Shown here: positions 63,898-64,000 of the stretch, piece after piece
How positions within the stretch are numbered: the first letter of the stretch is position 1
Layout: every line of letters begins with the position of its first letter
Origin: JAVBMU01 sp031551755
GTDB lineage: Bacteria > Actinomycetota > Actinomycetes > Actinomycetales > Cellulomonadaceae
Reading direction: 5' to 3'
DNA length: 64,000 nt
Assembly (NCBI GenBank): GCA_031551755.1
Contig: JAVBNE010000012.1
Location: forward strand, 124,001 to 188,000
Translations under genes and position numbers: made by a program
Notes under the pieces: model-generated
What the model was told of the DNA's origin: nothing
Database searches by the model: none
What the model saw: only the letters and a program-made list of their open reading frames with translations

Positions 63898-64000
63898 TCA
63901 GTCCAGGTAGTCCCGCAATACCTGCGAGCGGCTGGGGTGCCGCAGCTTCGACATGGTCTTGCTCTCGATCTGGCGGATCCTCTCACGGGTCACACCGTAG
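63898..64000 (-). CDS. sigA: Primary sigma factor SigA/RpoD, C-terminal fragment
   Basis: The last 34 codons of a gene continuing beyond the right edge: [20 protein letters not shown] followed by [13 protein letters not shown] and TGA. This is sigma-70 region 4.2 (the helix-turn-helix that reads the -35 box) with the conserved RERIRQIE and the standard LRDYLD end of the housekeeping sigma factor. Confidence 0.95.

Overview
This window is chromosomal DNA from a high-GC actinobacterium. GTG starts and 4-base GTGA/ATGA gene overlaps are frequent, and several genes are Actinobacteria-specific (SepH, DUF3159, DUF3710, DUF4193, DUF3093, DUF5998, GuaB1). From memory, the backbone order dxs - TRAM methyltransferase - APC permease - two TrkA - DUF3159 - OB-fold - DUF3710 - dut - DUF3093 - DUF4193 - suhB - (accessory genes) - sigA matches the Mycobacterium tuberculosis Rv2682c-Rv2703 neighbourhood. 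Pyruvate formate-lyase and DUF5998 point towards Propionibacteriales or Micrococcales, but the sequence alone does not fix the genus. No rRNA, tRNA, CRISPR array, transposase or prophage was seen.

0-9 kb: an IdeR/DtxR-regulated siderophore uptake locus (ATPase, lipoprotein, double-length permease, siderophore-interacting reductase), then pflBA with a Rex- or CRP-type operator. 9-29.5 kb: conserved backbone (dxs, guaB1, Nudix, acnA with a palindromic operator, TRAM methyltransferase, KimA-like K+ transporter, trkA pair, dut, suhB, sepH). It is interrupted at 13.3-15.7 kb by a small accessory insert that has cut off a PIN toxin and left its antitoxin behind. 29.5-43.4 kb: tdk, a phosphodiesterase-like gene, DUF5998, a GNAT/acyl-CoA synthetase fusion, parC, two toxin-antitoxin pairs on either side of a YhhN gene, and the B12-dependent metH.

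43.4-48 kb is a little-recognised island: an ABC ATPase with two membrane partners, a short lipoprotein and small ORFs carrying an 84-base direct repeat. Next come a lone ketosteroid dehydrogenase (kstD) and a complete type I Wadjet anti-plasmid operon (jetABCD, 49.8-56.8 kb). At 56.8-59.7 kb an operon encodes an alpha-barrel repeat lipoprotein, a DUF4430 lipoprotein and an S-component-like membrane protein. The two lipoproteins look like the two halves of animal transcobalamin/intrinsic factor made as separate chains, so this may be a surface cobalamin-capture system. The window ends with parE, a DUF7455 zinc protein, a GNAT-AAA+ fusion and the 3' end of sigA.

Two themes run through the window. 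Several genes lack a Shine-Dalgarno sequence and instead have a -10 box (often TAGGCT) 6-9 bases before the start, as expected of leaderless mRNAs. B12 is used by MetH and may be captured by the putative transcobalamin-like operon.
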